Shown here: piece after piece, positions 25,892 to 34,445 of the stretch
How positions within the stretch are numbered: position 1 is the stretch's first letter
Layout: each line of letters starts with the position of its first letter
NCBI GenBank assembly: GCA_963712955.1
Contig: CAVQKF010000004.1
Location: forward strand, 496,001-560,000
Reading direction: 5' to 3'
Length of the DNA stretch: 64,000 nt
Origin: DATFVJ01 sp963712955
Lineage (GTDB): Bacteria > Actinomycetota > Actinomycetes > Streptosporangiales > Streptosporangiaceae
Made by a program: the position numbers and the translations under genes
Notes under the pieces: generated by a model
Database searches by the model: none
The model's input: only the letters and a program-made list of their open reading frames with translations
Told to the model about the DNA's origin: nothing

Positions 25892-27358
25892 TCAGCGGAT
25901 CACGTGGTCGGCGCGCCGCGCCCGCCTGGTGCGCGCCCAGTACTCGAAACTGAACCCAGGCCACAGGGCGCGGTTGACGCCCTCGTCATCCAGGTACCAG
26001 CTCTTGCAGCCGCCCTCGCTCCAGACGGCGCGGCGCAGGCGGCGCTGGATCCCGTCGTTGAAGCGGCGCAGCGCCGATGCCCTGACCTCGATCGTGTCCG
26101 CCTTCTCCCGTGCCAGCAGCCGCAGGCAGCTCATCACATGCTGGACCTGGCTTTCGATCATGAAGATGACCGAGTTGTGCCCGAGGCCGGTGTTCGGGCC
26201 GAGCAGCATGAAGAAGTTCGGGAACCTGTCGACGGTGATGCCATGATAGGCCTCCATGCCGTCGCGCCATGCATCCTGGAGCTTGACACCATCGCGCCCG
26301 GCCACGTTCATTTCGGCGACCGCCTCGACCGTCTTGAAGCCGGTGCCATAGATGATCACATCGACGTCGTATGCGGTGCCGTCCGCGCAGACCAGGCCGG
26401 TCTCGGTGATGTGGTCGATGTGGTCCGTCACGAGGTCGACGTTCGGCCTGGTCAGAGCCGGATAGTAGTCGGAGGACAGCAGGATCCGCTTACAGCCGAT
26501 CGCGTAGTCAGGTGTCACCTTCGCACGAAGTGCAGGATCGCTGATCTGGCGCTCGATGTGGCGCTCGGCCAGTCGCTGCAGCGGCGCGAGCAGCTTGGGG
26601 TGCACCGCGAATCCAGCCGCGCCGGTCTCGCGCTCGCAGTAGATCCCGCCGCGGAACGCGCGCATCACCGGCGGCGCGGCGCGGAACGTGGCGCGGACCG
26701 CGAGCGGGATCTCGAAGTCCCACCTGCGAAAAAGCCACGACGGCGTCCGCTGGAACACGTAGACCTGCCCGGCCCGCTTGGCGATCTGCGGAATGAACTG
26801 AATCGCCGACGCGCCCGTCCCGATGGCCGCGACCCGCTTGCCCGAAAGGTCGCAGGAATGATCCCACTGCGCCGAGTGGAAGGCCGGGCCCGCGAACCGG
26901 TCGGCCCCCGGAATCTCGGGGATCGACGGCACGTGCAGCGCGCCGATGCCTGACACGACCGCGCGGGCCGTGTACACCTCACCCGCCGCCGTCGCAACGC
27001 GCCAGCGCCCGGCCGCGTCATCCCACTCCATGCCCTCGACCACACAGCCGTATCGGATGTGCGCGGCGACGCCGTACTTGTCCGCGCACCGCCGCATGTA
27101 CGCCCAGATCTCCTCCTGCGGCGCGAACATCCTGGACCAGTCCGGGTTGAGCTCGAAGGAGAACGAATACATGTGCGACGGCACGTCGCACGCGCAGCCG
27201 GGGTACTTGTTGTCCCGCCACGTCCCGCCGAGGTCGTCGTCCTTCTCGAGGATCACGAAGTTGTGGAAGCCCGCCTGCTTCAGCCGGATCGCCATGCACA
27301 GACCGGCGAATCCGGATCCGATGATGACGATCGCCGGATCGTTGATTGCAGAGCTCAC
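25892..27358 (-). CDS. Flavin-containing (Baeyer-Villiger type) monooxygenase
   Basis: A 488-residue FAD/NADPH monooxygenase. It shows the FAD motif IIGSGFAGLCMA, EKDDDLGGTWRDNKYPG, the Baeyer-Villiger fingerprint FAGPAFHSAQWDH (consensus FxGxxxHxxxW), a second Rossmann motif AIGTGASAIQ, and a C-terminal GPNTGLGHNS. Such enzymes insert oxygen into ketones or oxidise sulfur/nitrogen; EthA/MymA of mycobacteria are relatives. GTG 27358 has GGAGG seven bases upstream and is preferred to the upstream start at 27403. A fragment of a short-chain dehydrogenase gene, a common partner, lies just upstream. Confidence 0.9.
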   Translation of the reverse strand: MSSAINDPAIVIIGSGFAGLCMAIRLKQAGFHNFVILEKDDDLGGTWRDNKYPGCACDVPSHMYSFSFELNPDWSRMFAPQEEIWAYMRRCADKYGVAAHIRYGCVVEGMEWDDAAGRWRVATAAGEVYTARAVVSGIGALHVPSIPEIPGADRFAGPAFHSAQWDHSCDLSGKRVAAIGTGASAIQFIPQIAKRAGQVYVFQRTPSWLFRRWDFEIPLAVRATFRAAPPVMRAFRGGIYCERETGAAGFAVHPKLLAPLQRLAERHIERQISDPALRAKVTPDYAIGCKRILLSSDYYPALTRPNVDLVTDHIDHITETGLVCADGTAYDVDVIIYGTGFKTVEAVAEMNVAGRDGVKLQDAWRDGMEAYHGITVDRFPNFFMLLGPNTGLGHNSVIFMIESQVQHVMSCLRLLAREKADTIEVRASALRRFNDGIQRRLRRAVWSEGGCKSWYLDDEGVNRALWPGFSFEYWARTRRARRADHVIR

Positions 27359-27442
27359 GCTCGTGCCTCCAATCCCGGGCGACGACGACGTCGGCCCGCC
27401 CACATGTGTCGCGCACCCCCGGCGGCGACGCCGGCGAACTCA

Positions 27443-27532
27443 TCACAGCCGCCTGGCGACGAGCGCACCGAGTCCCCGCGCTGCGCCGGTGACCAGGACA
27501 ACCTGGCCCGCAAGCTCCTGGCTCGTCCCATG
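27443..27532 (-). pseudogene. N-terminal fragment of a short-chain dehydrogenase
   Basis: About 30 codons encode QELAGQVVLVTGAARGLGAL, the beta1 strand and TGxxxGxG cofactor motif of an SDR, ending in VARRL and a stop. The rest of the gene is missing. No start codon in frame was found. It lies upstream of the monooxygenase gene on the same strand. Confidence 0.55.
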
Positions 27533-27639
27533 CCGTCGCGCGTCCTTACACTTTGGCCAAACCACGCCAGTAATTACTGGTACTGTCGGAGCATAGCCAG
27601 GATGACCCTCGAACATAAGGGCTTGCTTACACGACTCCG

Positions 27640-27930
27640 GCGGCTTGCCATGAGCAGCCGGATGAACTGCAGGTGGCGCGGGCGCGCCTGTCCATGGTCC
27701 GGGCGAAATCGGCGCCGGATGAGTTCGGGGGTGCCGACCAGGAGGATCTCGAACAGGAGGTCGTGGACGAGGTCGTGGACGCCGCCACGATAGCCCGCAC
27801 GGCAGCCGAGCTGCGCGCCGAGCTATCCGTTCTGGATGATCTGGTTGAGCAATCTCGCAAGGCTGTTCGCCGGGCGCCGACGCACGTGGGCCGGCCGGTG
27901 GGACGTGCTGCAGGCGAGAGAACGCCATGT
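27640..27930 (+). pseudogene. Probable fragment of a SNF2-type helicase gene
   Basis: The frame from about 27640 reads QVARARLSMVRAK, then an acidic stretch (EDLEQEVVDEVVDAATIART) and ELRAELSVLDDLVEQSRK, then after a frame change TWAGRWDVLQARE. This resembles the acidic helical linker and following segment of actinobacterial helicase/SNF2 proteins (typically AELRAEI...L..LV...R...KW..L). No helicase motifs flank it, so it is a remnant. The identification rests on memory of the family. Confidence 0.4.
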
Positions 27931-28159
27931 ATTTCTGGGTGCCGGCACATTCTCCAGCTATCTGAAGGGATGTCGTACCTGCCCCAGCCAGGGTCGAACC
28001 CAGGGGCGACCCCTGGCGACAGGGCTTCGGCGGGCCGCGACGATGTCAAAGTGACACCGACGTCGCATTCCCGGCGACGATGTTGCGCAGATTTGCCAGT
28101 GAGCGGGGGAGCAGGCCGGGCACGACAGCCCCTGTGTCTGACCGGAAGGGTATCGTGGC

Positions 28160-29350
28160 ATGATTATTAGCCCACCAGCCGCCGTGCAGATGCTACTCAG
28201 GTTACAGCAGCATCATCAGCCTCGTGCTCCATCTGCTCTGGGGGCTTTGAGCGGTATCCTCACCCGCGTCCGCTACCTGACCACCGATCGGTGCACAACG
28301 ATCGTCGCCACCGGGCTGTCAACGGCACTGGGGCTGGTCGGCCTGAAGGACCATGCCGCCGAGCAAGCTGGCACGGCAATTGCCGATCCACGCCCGCGCG
28401 ACGCTGATGTGCGGGCGGGCGTCGGCGCATGCTCACGGTGGATCGACCTCGACGGCCCTGTCCACTACCTCGACTTCGGCGGCCCGGCCACCGGGCCGAC
28501 GGTCGTGTGCGTGCACGGGCTGGTCGGCTCGGCGGTGAACTGGTCTGCGATCGCGCCGTTGCTGACCGGCCGCTGCCGCGTGCTCGCCCCAGATCTGGCC
28601 GGACATGGCTTGACACGGTCCCTGGGAAGGGGCACGGACGTGGTTGCGCTCCGGGCTCTGCTGCACCGTTTCACCGAAGCCGTGTCCGCAGGCCCGGTGA
28701 TTCTCATGGGCAACTCGATGGGCGGAATGATCTCGCTGCTGGAGGCGAGCGCCGCTCCCGGCGCGGTGGCGGGCTTGGTGCTGGTCGACCCGGTACTGCC
28801 GTTGGTGCTGGCGCGGCCGGACCGGTTCGTCACCCCGATGCTCGCCGCCTACGCCACGCCAGGCCTTGGCCCGGTGCTGATGGGCCGCCGCCGCCGCACG
28901 TCGCCGGAGGCGCTGGTTGCCAGCGTGCTGTCGCTGTGCTGCGTGGATGCCGCACGTGTGCCCCCCGACGTGCTGGCCCAGCATGTCACGGTGGCCCGCG
29001 AGGTTCTCAGGTCCGCAGACGCCGAGCGGGAGGTGGCTGCTTCTGCCCGTTCTCTCATCGCCACCGCCGGCTACTTGCGCGGCTTGGCGTACAGGCGCGG
29101 TATCGGCTCGATTACCTGCCCGGTGTTGCTGCTGCATGGCGCGCGCGACCGGCTGGTGCCCGTCGCGGTTGCACGGGCGGCGGCGCGCGCCAACCCCGGC
29201 TGGACGCTGGTCGTAATGCCCGACGTCGGCCATGTACCTCAGCTGGAAGCTCCGCGCGACACCGCCCGCGCCATCACCGGCTGGCTCGGCTCAGCCGGCC
29301 AGCGCGCAGCTGAGGCGGCCGCTCCAGCGCCCTCGGCCCGGCCTGCGTGA
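28160..29350 (+). CDS. Alpha/beta hydrolase
   Basis: A 396-residue alpha/beta hydrolase. The core starts near residue 93 (HYLDFGG, VVCVHGLVGSAVNW with the oxyanion HG). The nucleophile elbow is GNSMGG with Ser near residue 185, the acid is in LLHGARDRLVP, and the His is in DVGHVPQLEAP. An about 90-residue N-terminal extension precedes the fold. No membrane anchor is evident. Substrate unknown; lipases, haloperoxidase-like and MhpC-type esterases share this pattern. It stands alone. Confidence 0.85.
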   Translation: MIISPPAAVQMLLRLQQHHQPRAPSALGALSGILTRVRYLTTDRCTTIVATGLSTALGLVGLKDHAAEQAGTAIADPRPRDADVRAGVGACSRWIDLDGPVHYLDFGGPATGPTVVCVHGLVGSAVNWSAIAPLLTGRCRVLAPDLAGHGLTRSLGRGTDVVALRALLHRFTEAVSAGPVILMGNSMGGMISLLEASAAPGAVAGLVLVDPVLPLVLARPDRFVTPMLAAYATPGLGPVLMGRRRRTSPEALVASVLSLCCVDAARVPPDVLAQHVTVAREVLRSADAEREVAASARSLIATAGYLRGLAYRRGIGSITCPVLLLHGARDRLVPVAVARAAARANPGWTLVVMPDVGHVPQLEAPRDTARAITGWLGSAGQRAAEAAAPAPSARPA

Positions 29351-29866
29351 GGCGCCCGACACCTAGCCGTGCTTGGTTGCCCGTGCTTGGTTGCTAAGCC
29401 CCCTTGCGATTCCATGATCGCAAATAGTTTGTCGATGCTGGCCGTTTATGCTGCGGCGGGGGCGACGTGAATGCCCAGGTGCTGGAAGAGAGCCTGCATG
29501 CCGATGCGGAGATTTTCATCACCGGCCCGGCGCCTGCAGGTCAGCAACACAACTTCCCCCCGAAAACGTCACGGAAAACGGACATTCCGCCCGCAGGGGC
29601 GACGTTTTCGGGGGGAAGACGCAGGAACCTGCCCGCACGCCACCAGTTCACGGTCAGCGCCAAGCACACCCCGATCACCGGCCGGAATTTCCGGTCAACG
29701 ATCCAGCGAGGCGCCTCGAGTTCGTTCCGGCCGCCGCAGATCTTGGTTGGTCGCTCAGCACCGCCGCGACATGACGCTGCCGCCGGCGGTGATTGTCCGG
29801 GGACGGGGCAGTCCGCTAGGTCGGTAGTCCGGTGAGGCGCCCGGCGTCACGTCAGCGACCCCCGAC
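29351..29866. other. Intergenic region containing a perfect 18-bp inverted repeat
   Basis: No gene was recognised. The main structure is the inverted repeat at 29553-29618, listed separately. The flanks are ordinary GC-rich DNA. Confidence 0.5.
29553..29618. repeat. Perfect 18-bp inverted repeat with 30-base spacer
   Basis: CTTCCCCCCGAAAACGTC at 29553-29570 is exactly complementary to 29601-29618. The spacer holds a smaller inverted element (CGGAAAACGGACATTCCG). The stem would be very stable as RNA. It is 200 bases past the hydrolase gene and could be a terminator, a folded RNA or the ends of a tiny mobile element. Confidence 0.9.
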
Positions 29867-30486
29867 TTGTGTGATTTTCACGCTCGCGCGACCGAGTTGT
29901 TCCTCGCCAGCGGGTACCTGGCCACCATGCTCGAGGCTGTAGCCAAACGCGCCCAGGTCGGCGCGCGCACGGTCTACGTGCGCTTCGGCACGAAGGCTGC
30001 CCTGTTCATGCGGGTCGTCGACGTGGCCATCGTCGGCGACACCGAACCGGTCGGCGACACCGAACCAGTCGGCGTGCTCGGCCGCGACTGGATGCAGACC
30101 GCGCTCACCGCACCCACCGCCGCCGAGCGGATCACAGCCGCCGCAGCAGGCGGCCGCCAGATTATGCAGCGCACCGGCCCGCTGTTCGCCGTGGCCCAGC
30201 AGGCCGCCGCCGTCGAGCGAGCCATTGCCGGGTTCTGGCAGCAGGGCCGCGAGCAACCCGCCACGCCCACGGCGTCTTCTGGACCCGCATGGCCAATGAC
30301 GGCCTGCTCGACCCGGTCCCTGAACTGGCTCATCGAACCACCAGCATCCTCGCGGCAGCCGAGACCTACCTGCTCATCACCCGCATGACCGGCTGGGACC
30401 TCGATGCCTACCAGAACTGGCTCACGAGCACGTGGACCCGGCTATCGGCCGCTCCCGGCCACGACATCCCGCCGTCGAGGAAGTGA
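29867..30486 (+). pseudogene. TetR-family transcriptional regulator, frameshifted and N-terminally eroded
   Basis: The helix-turn-helix region reads ATELFLASGYLATMLEAVAK, then ARTVYVRFGTKAALF, a clear TetR pattern. The ligand-binding domain follows (GRDWMQTALTAPTAAERI, QQAAAVERAIAGFWQQGREQ). Near 30260 the frame is lost and the C-terminus continues in another frame (HGVFWTRMANDGLLDP to AAAETYLLITRMTGWDLDAYQ), ending at 30486. The first 10-15 residues usual for the family are missing, and only a weak TTG is available. An 18-bp direct duplication encodes GDTEPVGDTEPV. Confidence 0.75.
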
Positions 30487-30603
30487 ACGCGCCGGACATC
30501 ACGACCGCGCGCCGTCCGGCCGACGAGGTCACCGAGCCATGGTGCTCACGGACTCCGCCATTCGTGATCTGTCCGCAGCACGCGGACCAAATGTCAGCCG
30601 ATT

Positions 30604-31995
30604 TCAGCCTGGCAGACTCTCGACGATGCCGGCAGCGATGGCGCTGAGAAGCTGAGCGTGGTCTCGCTCGTTCTGATGGGCGTACAGGCGGGCGAACCGA
30701 CCGATCGCGGCGGCGAACTTGGGGCCCTCCCCGATGTAGCCATCGATGGCCACCGGGTCGCCGGTGCGGGCGTGGGCCCGGGCCAGTGTCTCGCCGCATG
30801 CGGTAGCGAACTCGACGAGGCGAGGGGCGATCAGTTCAGTGGTCGGGATGATCTTCATGTCGCGGAACTGCCGCACGTAATAGTCCTTGCGGTGAAGCGA
30901 GCCCCAACCGACGAAGATGTCGGTGGCGCTCTGGACCAGCCGTTTGCCGTTGATCACCCGCGCGCCGTGGTTGTCGTGGCGGCTGGGCTGGGTGTGGGCC
31001 TCATATACCGACGGCCCGGCCTGCTTGACCTGAAGGAACAACGGGTCTGCACCGGTGCGGCCCTCCAGGAGCACCAGATAGACAGCCATCCCAACGCTGC
31101 CCACTCCCACGACCTGGCGGACCACATCGACCTCAGTGAACCGATCGAACAGGCTCCGTCGATCCTCTTGGAGGGTCAGTCGGTATTCGGCTAGGAGGTG
31201 GTCGATGAGGTCGGCCTGTTCGTCGTCACTGATCGTGACGCGGACCGGAGGCTCCTCGGTAATCCGAGGGCGTCCGTGCGCCATCGTCGTGAGCTTGGCG
31301 AATGCTCCACGGCTCGTGCGGCGCCTCCGCTTCTTCTCAATGTGGATCGAAACCCGCCCGCGGTCGGGCAGCTCGAAGTAGTCGATCAGGCTGTCGACAT
31401 GCATGCCGTCGTACCAGATGTCGAGCTCAGGCATCATCGTGTACCGGCGCATGCGCTTGCGATAGGCCTCTACGCCGGCGGTGACCGCGGCGGCGGCCCT
31501 CGCCGGCTTGATCCGGTTCTCCCGCGCTGCTACCACGAGACTGGCGGCAAAGCGCTTGATGTCCCATTCGAATGGGCCGGGGTGGGTTTCGTCGAAGTCG
31601 CGTAGGTCGAACGACAAGTTCCGCTCGGGTGTGGCCCACAGGCCGAAATTCAGTATGTGGGCGTCACCGCAGAGCTGCACCACCAGGCCGCTGTCGGGCT
31701 GGGAGGCGAGGTCGCCAGCCATGACCGCTGCGGCACCTCGGTAGTAGTTCCAAGGGGAGGCCGCCATGCGCTGATGCCGAATGGGAACGAGCTCGGGGAC
31801 CCGGATCTGGTTCTGGGCCAGGATCGTCTTCAGCGCGTCGTGCCCGCGGTTCTCCTCCTCCCAGCACCCCAGCGTGCCCCGACGGGCCCGTTTCCTAGCG
31901 GCCTTCCCAGATGCTCGTCTCTCGTCACTCGTTGCCGACAGATCATGCAGCGCAGCAGGCGAGGGCGATGGTCTCGGTGAGCTGGATTCCGTCAT
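30604..31995 (-). CDS. DUF2252 domain-containing protein
   Basis: A 463-residue protein of the DUF2252 family, whose fold resembles aminoglycoside/homoserine kinase-like phosphotransferases. Visible are VPIRHQRMAASPWNYYRGAA, then LCGDAHILNFG (a catalytic-loop-like GDxHxxN), FDLRDFDE (DFG-like metal site), and YYVRQFRDMK near the C-terminus. No biochemical role is established to my knowledge. ATG at 31995, with only a weak ribosome site. It is convergent with the broken TetR gene. Confidence 0.88.
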   Translation of the reverse strand: MTESSSPRPSPSPAALHDLSATSDERRASGKAARKRARRGTLGCWEEENRGHDALKTILAQNQIRVPELVPIRHQRMAASPWNYYRGAAAVMAGDLASQPDSGLVVQLCGDAHILNFGLWATPERNLSFDLRDFDETHPGPFEWDIKRFAASLVVAARENRIKPARAAAAVTAGVEAYRKRMRRYTMMPELDIWYDGMHVDSLIDYFELPDRGRVSIHIEKKRRRRTSRGAFAKLTTMAHGRPRITEEPPVRVTISDDEQADLIDHLLAEYRLTLQEDRRSLFDRFTEVDVVRQVVGVGSVGMAVYLVLLEGRTGADPLFLQVKQAGPSVYEAHTQPSRHDNHGARVINGKRLVQSATDIFVGWGSLHRKDYYVRQFRDMKIIPTTELIAPRLVEFATACGETLARAHARTGDPVAIDGYIGEGPKFAAAIGRFARLYAHQNERDHAQLLSAIAAGIVESLPG

Positions 31996-32500
31996 GACGC
32001 TTCGTCTCGATAACAGGCGGTGGGTGATGTCCGGGCGAGTTCTGCTGAGCTGACTCTATGCGGCCCGCCGAACGCCCGCCGGGCCGCTCCGGACTCAGCC
32101 AGCGGAACGCTCGCCAGCATCGGCCGACAGCCGGGTAGCGCCTGCTGTCCGCTGCGGTCGGCGTGCTTCGCGCGCCCTTTAAGAAAGGCAGTAGGGAAAG
32201 TTCTCACGGGGACTTTTTTGGATTTTTTGCCCGGCCAGCTTGACTGCGAGACGGTGGCTTCGCTGAGACTTGCTGCGTTACTAGAGTGAGCATGCGGGCT
32301 CGAGGTCGGCCCACGGAAACGGTTCCTCGCGGGCGGGCATCCCGAGATGGGAATCCGCTGGCGTGAGGCATTTGGGTGAGTGAGGAGATAATCGGTGGCG
32401 ACTAACGGTTTTGGCCATCAGGCCCCGAGTTGACGCACGATCCGGGCTGCGGTTGGGCTGCGGTGCCTCGGCATCAGCTCAGCGAACGGAGGGGCTTGCG
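31996..32500. other. Intergenic region between divergent genes
   Basis: About 500 bases without a recognisable gene. It contains the start regions of the DUF2252 gene (leftward) and the YihY-like gene (rightward). Around 32190-32235 there is a local T-rich patch (AAAGT...ACTTTTTT) that could form a weak hairpin. Confidence 0.4.
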
Positions 32501-33400
32501 ATGGCTGGTGGTCGGGTGGATACCGGGAGCGTGCGGGGCAATCGGCTGGTGCGCTGGGGGGAGTGGCGGCTCGAGCGCCACTCGAGCGGGCGACTCGGTA
32601 GCCTCGTCCTCGGCTGCCTGCGTCGCTACGCCGAGTCGAGCGAGAACTCTGCTGAAGCGCTGGTCCTCGGCACCTTCTTGTCAGTCATCCCAGCGCTGCT
32701 TGCCGTCTATGCCCTTGCCGATCTGTCGTCCGGCGCGGGCAACGGCATCGCTCAACATCTGACCTACCGCCTCCATATTCATGAACCGGCCGCCGCGCTG
32801 GTGGCATCAGCATTCGGGAGCGAGGCCAGCAATGCGGCGGCCGCCTCGGTCGTCGGTCTGCTGGGCTTTCTCATCTTCGGGCTCGGACTTGGGAAGATCG
32901 TTCAGGACGTCTACGCCCGGGCCTGGCGGATCCGTGTCGGCTCGCCGACTGACCGGTGGCGCTTCGCGCTCTGGTTCGTCGTCTCGACGGCCCTGTTGGG
33001 TCTGCAGGTGGCAGAGGAATCGGTTGTCTCATCGCTGGGCTGGGTGCTGTTCAGCCCGATCGGGCTCGCTGTCCTCGTCGCCTTCTGGCTTTGGACGCCC
33101 TGGCTTCTGCTGCACCGCCAGATAGAGCTGCGCCGGCTGCTTCCGGGCGCCCTGCTCGTCTCGGTGACCTACATGGGCGCGGCGACCGTCTCCGAGTTCG
33201 TACTCGGCTACTGGATCACCGACAACGGACGCTTCTTCGGCTCCTTCGGCGTCGTCCTCGCCCTGCTGGCGTGGGGGCAGGTGGTTGCAGGGATCTGGCT
33301 CGTCTGCGGCATCTTCTCGCCTGTCTACGCCGAATGGCGCGACGGCTGGAAACGCGATGGAGCCTCGCCCTTCTCCTACCGTGAGCGCGCCCCCGATTAA
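32501..33400 (+). CDS. YihY/BrkB-like inner membrane protein
   Basis: A 299-residue integral membrane protein with about six hydrophobic helices (LVLGTFLSVIPALLAVYALA; SVVGLLGFLIFGLGLG; WFVVSTALLGLQVAEES; IGLAVLVAFWLWTPWLLL; GALLVSVTYMGAATVSEF; FGVVLALLAWGQVVAGIWLV). Length, topology and the late AWGQVVAG-type helix resemble the YihY/UPF0761 family of unknown transport function. ATG 32501 follows GGAGGGG by six bases; the frame upstream is not needed. Confidence 0.65.
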   Translation: MAGGRVDTGSVRGNRLVRWGEWRLERHSSGRLGSLVLGCLRRYAESSENSAEALVLGTFLSVIPALLAVYALADLSSGAGNGIAQHLTYRLHIHEPAAALVASAFGSEASNAAAASVVGLLGFLIFGLGLGKIVQDVYARAWRIRVGSPTDRWRFALWFVVSTALLGLQVAEESVVSSLGWVLFSPIGLAVLVAFWLWTPWLLLHRQIELRRLLPGALLVSVTYMGAATVSEFVLGYWITDNGRFFGSFGVVLALLAWGQVVAGIWLVCGIFSPVYAEWRDGWKRDGASPFSYRERAPD

Positions 33401-33576
33401 ACTGAGAACTGAAGCAGGCACATCGAACGGTGTACGTCAGGCAGGGACTCCCAGCGTAATCCGAGCTCCTGCAATACGCATTGGTGCGCATTTGCCAAAG
33501 GACCTCTACGAGTTCACGAGTTCGGCGCTCCGCCTCGAGGTGGTACGTCCGCAGACGGTGACAGCGCGACTGGCAG

Positions 33577-34257
33577 CTACGTCGTCTTCTCGCGTGCGTG
33601 CCCGCCAAGAGACCGGAGAATCTCGTCAAGCTCGGCCTGTGCCGCACTGGTCAAGACCAGGTCTGCCGCCGTAAACCGCGCCGGGTTTGCGTGGGGGTTC
33701 GGGATGGCCACGCAGCGCATCCCGGCCGCCTTGGCCGCCGCGACGCCGTGCGGCGAATCTTCCACCGCGATGGCCTGCGCAGCAGACAGCCCCAGGCGGT
33801 GCAGCGCCAGCAGGTACACGCCCGGATCGGGCTTCGGTGTGGGCACTTCGTCTCCGCAGGCAATGAACTCAAACCGCTCCAGGCAGCCGACACCGGCCAG
33901 CAGCCCGCCCACCCACTCACGCGGCGAGCTACTGGCCACCGCCAAACGGATCCCCAGGTCCTGCGCCTTGCCCAGCCACTGCGGAATGCCCGGCGACAAT
34001 CCAAGGGTGGAATGCAGCCGATTGCGGTAGGCGATCCGCCGCGCATGGCTGGCGTCACGGTCGTAGGCCGGACCTACGACCCGGGCGAGTTCCGCGTACC
34101 GCTCCTCCGTGACATCGCCACCGTGGTCTGCGAAGAACGTGTCCAGATCGAGCTCCAGCCCATGCTGGCGCCATTCGTGCTGCCAGCTGGCGAGCATGGA
34201 GCTCTCGGTGTCCATCAGCAGTCCATCGAAGTCGAACACCACTGCCTCGACCACCAC
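33577..34257 (-). CDS. HAD-superfamily hydrolase, subfamily IA (phosphatase/phosphoglucomutase-like)
   Basis: A 226-residue haloacid dehalogenase-type hydrolase. Motif I is VVFDFDGLLMDTE (nucleophile Asp), motif II is AVASSS, motif III/IV are KPDPGVYLLAL and AVEDSPHGVAAAKAAGM. A helical cap lies between motif I and II. Such enzymes hydrolyse small phosphate esters or isomerise sugar phosphates through an Asp-phosphate. GTG 34257 was chosen so the protein starts shortly before motif I; an upstream start at 34311 would add 18 unlikely residues. Specific substrate unknown. Confidence 0.88.
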   Translation of the reverse strand: MVVEAVVFDFDGLLMDTESSMLASWQHEWRQHGLELDLDTFFADHGGDVTEERYAELARVVGPAYDRDASHARRIAYRNRLHSTLGLSPGIPQWLGKAQDLGIRLAVASSSPREWVGGLLAGVGCLERFEFIACGDEVPTPKPDPGVYLLALHRLGLSAAQAIAVEDSPHGVAAAKAAGMRCVAIPNPHANPARFTAADLVLTSAAQAELDEILRSLGGHAREKTT

Positions 34258-34445
34258 GCAAAGCAGTATCCCGCCTCGGGACGTGAGGTAGGGCTTGGGG
34301 CGCCCGAACACGCGAATGGTGACACGACGCCGTTATGTGGCGCGCCTCGCGTCAGCCGTTCACTACCCGGTGCAGCCTCGCCTGCCATAGAAACCGGGGC
34401 CAGCCAGCCCCAGACCTCCGGCAGTCGGTGGTCCCGACAACGCAA

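Noticed and set aside
32186..32235. Terminator-like T-rich hairpin
   Set aside because: The stem is only five base pairs and lies upstream of both neighbouring genes, so it terminates nothing visible.
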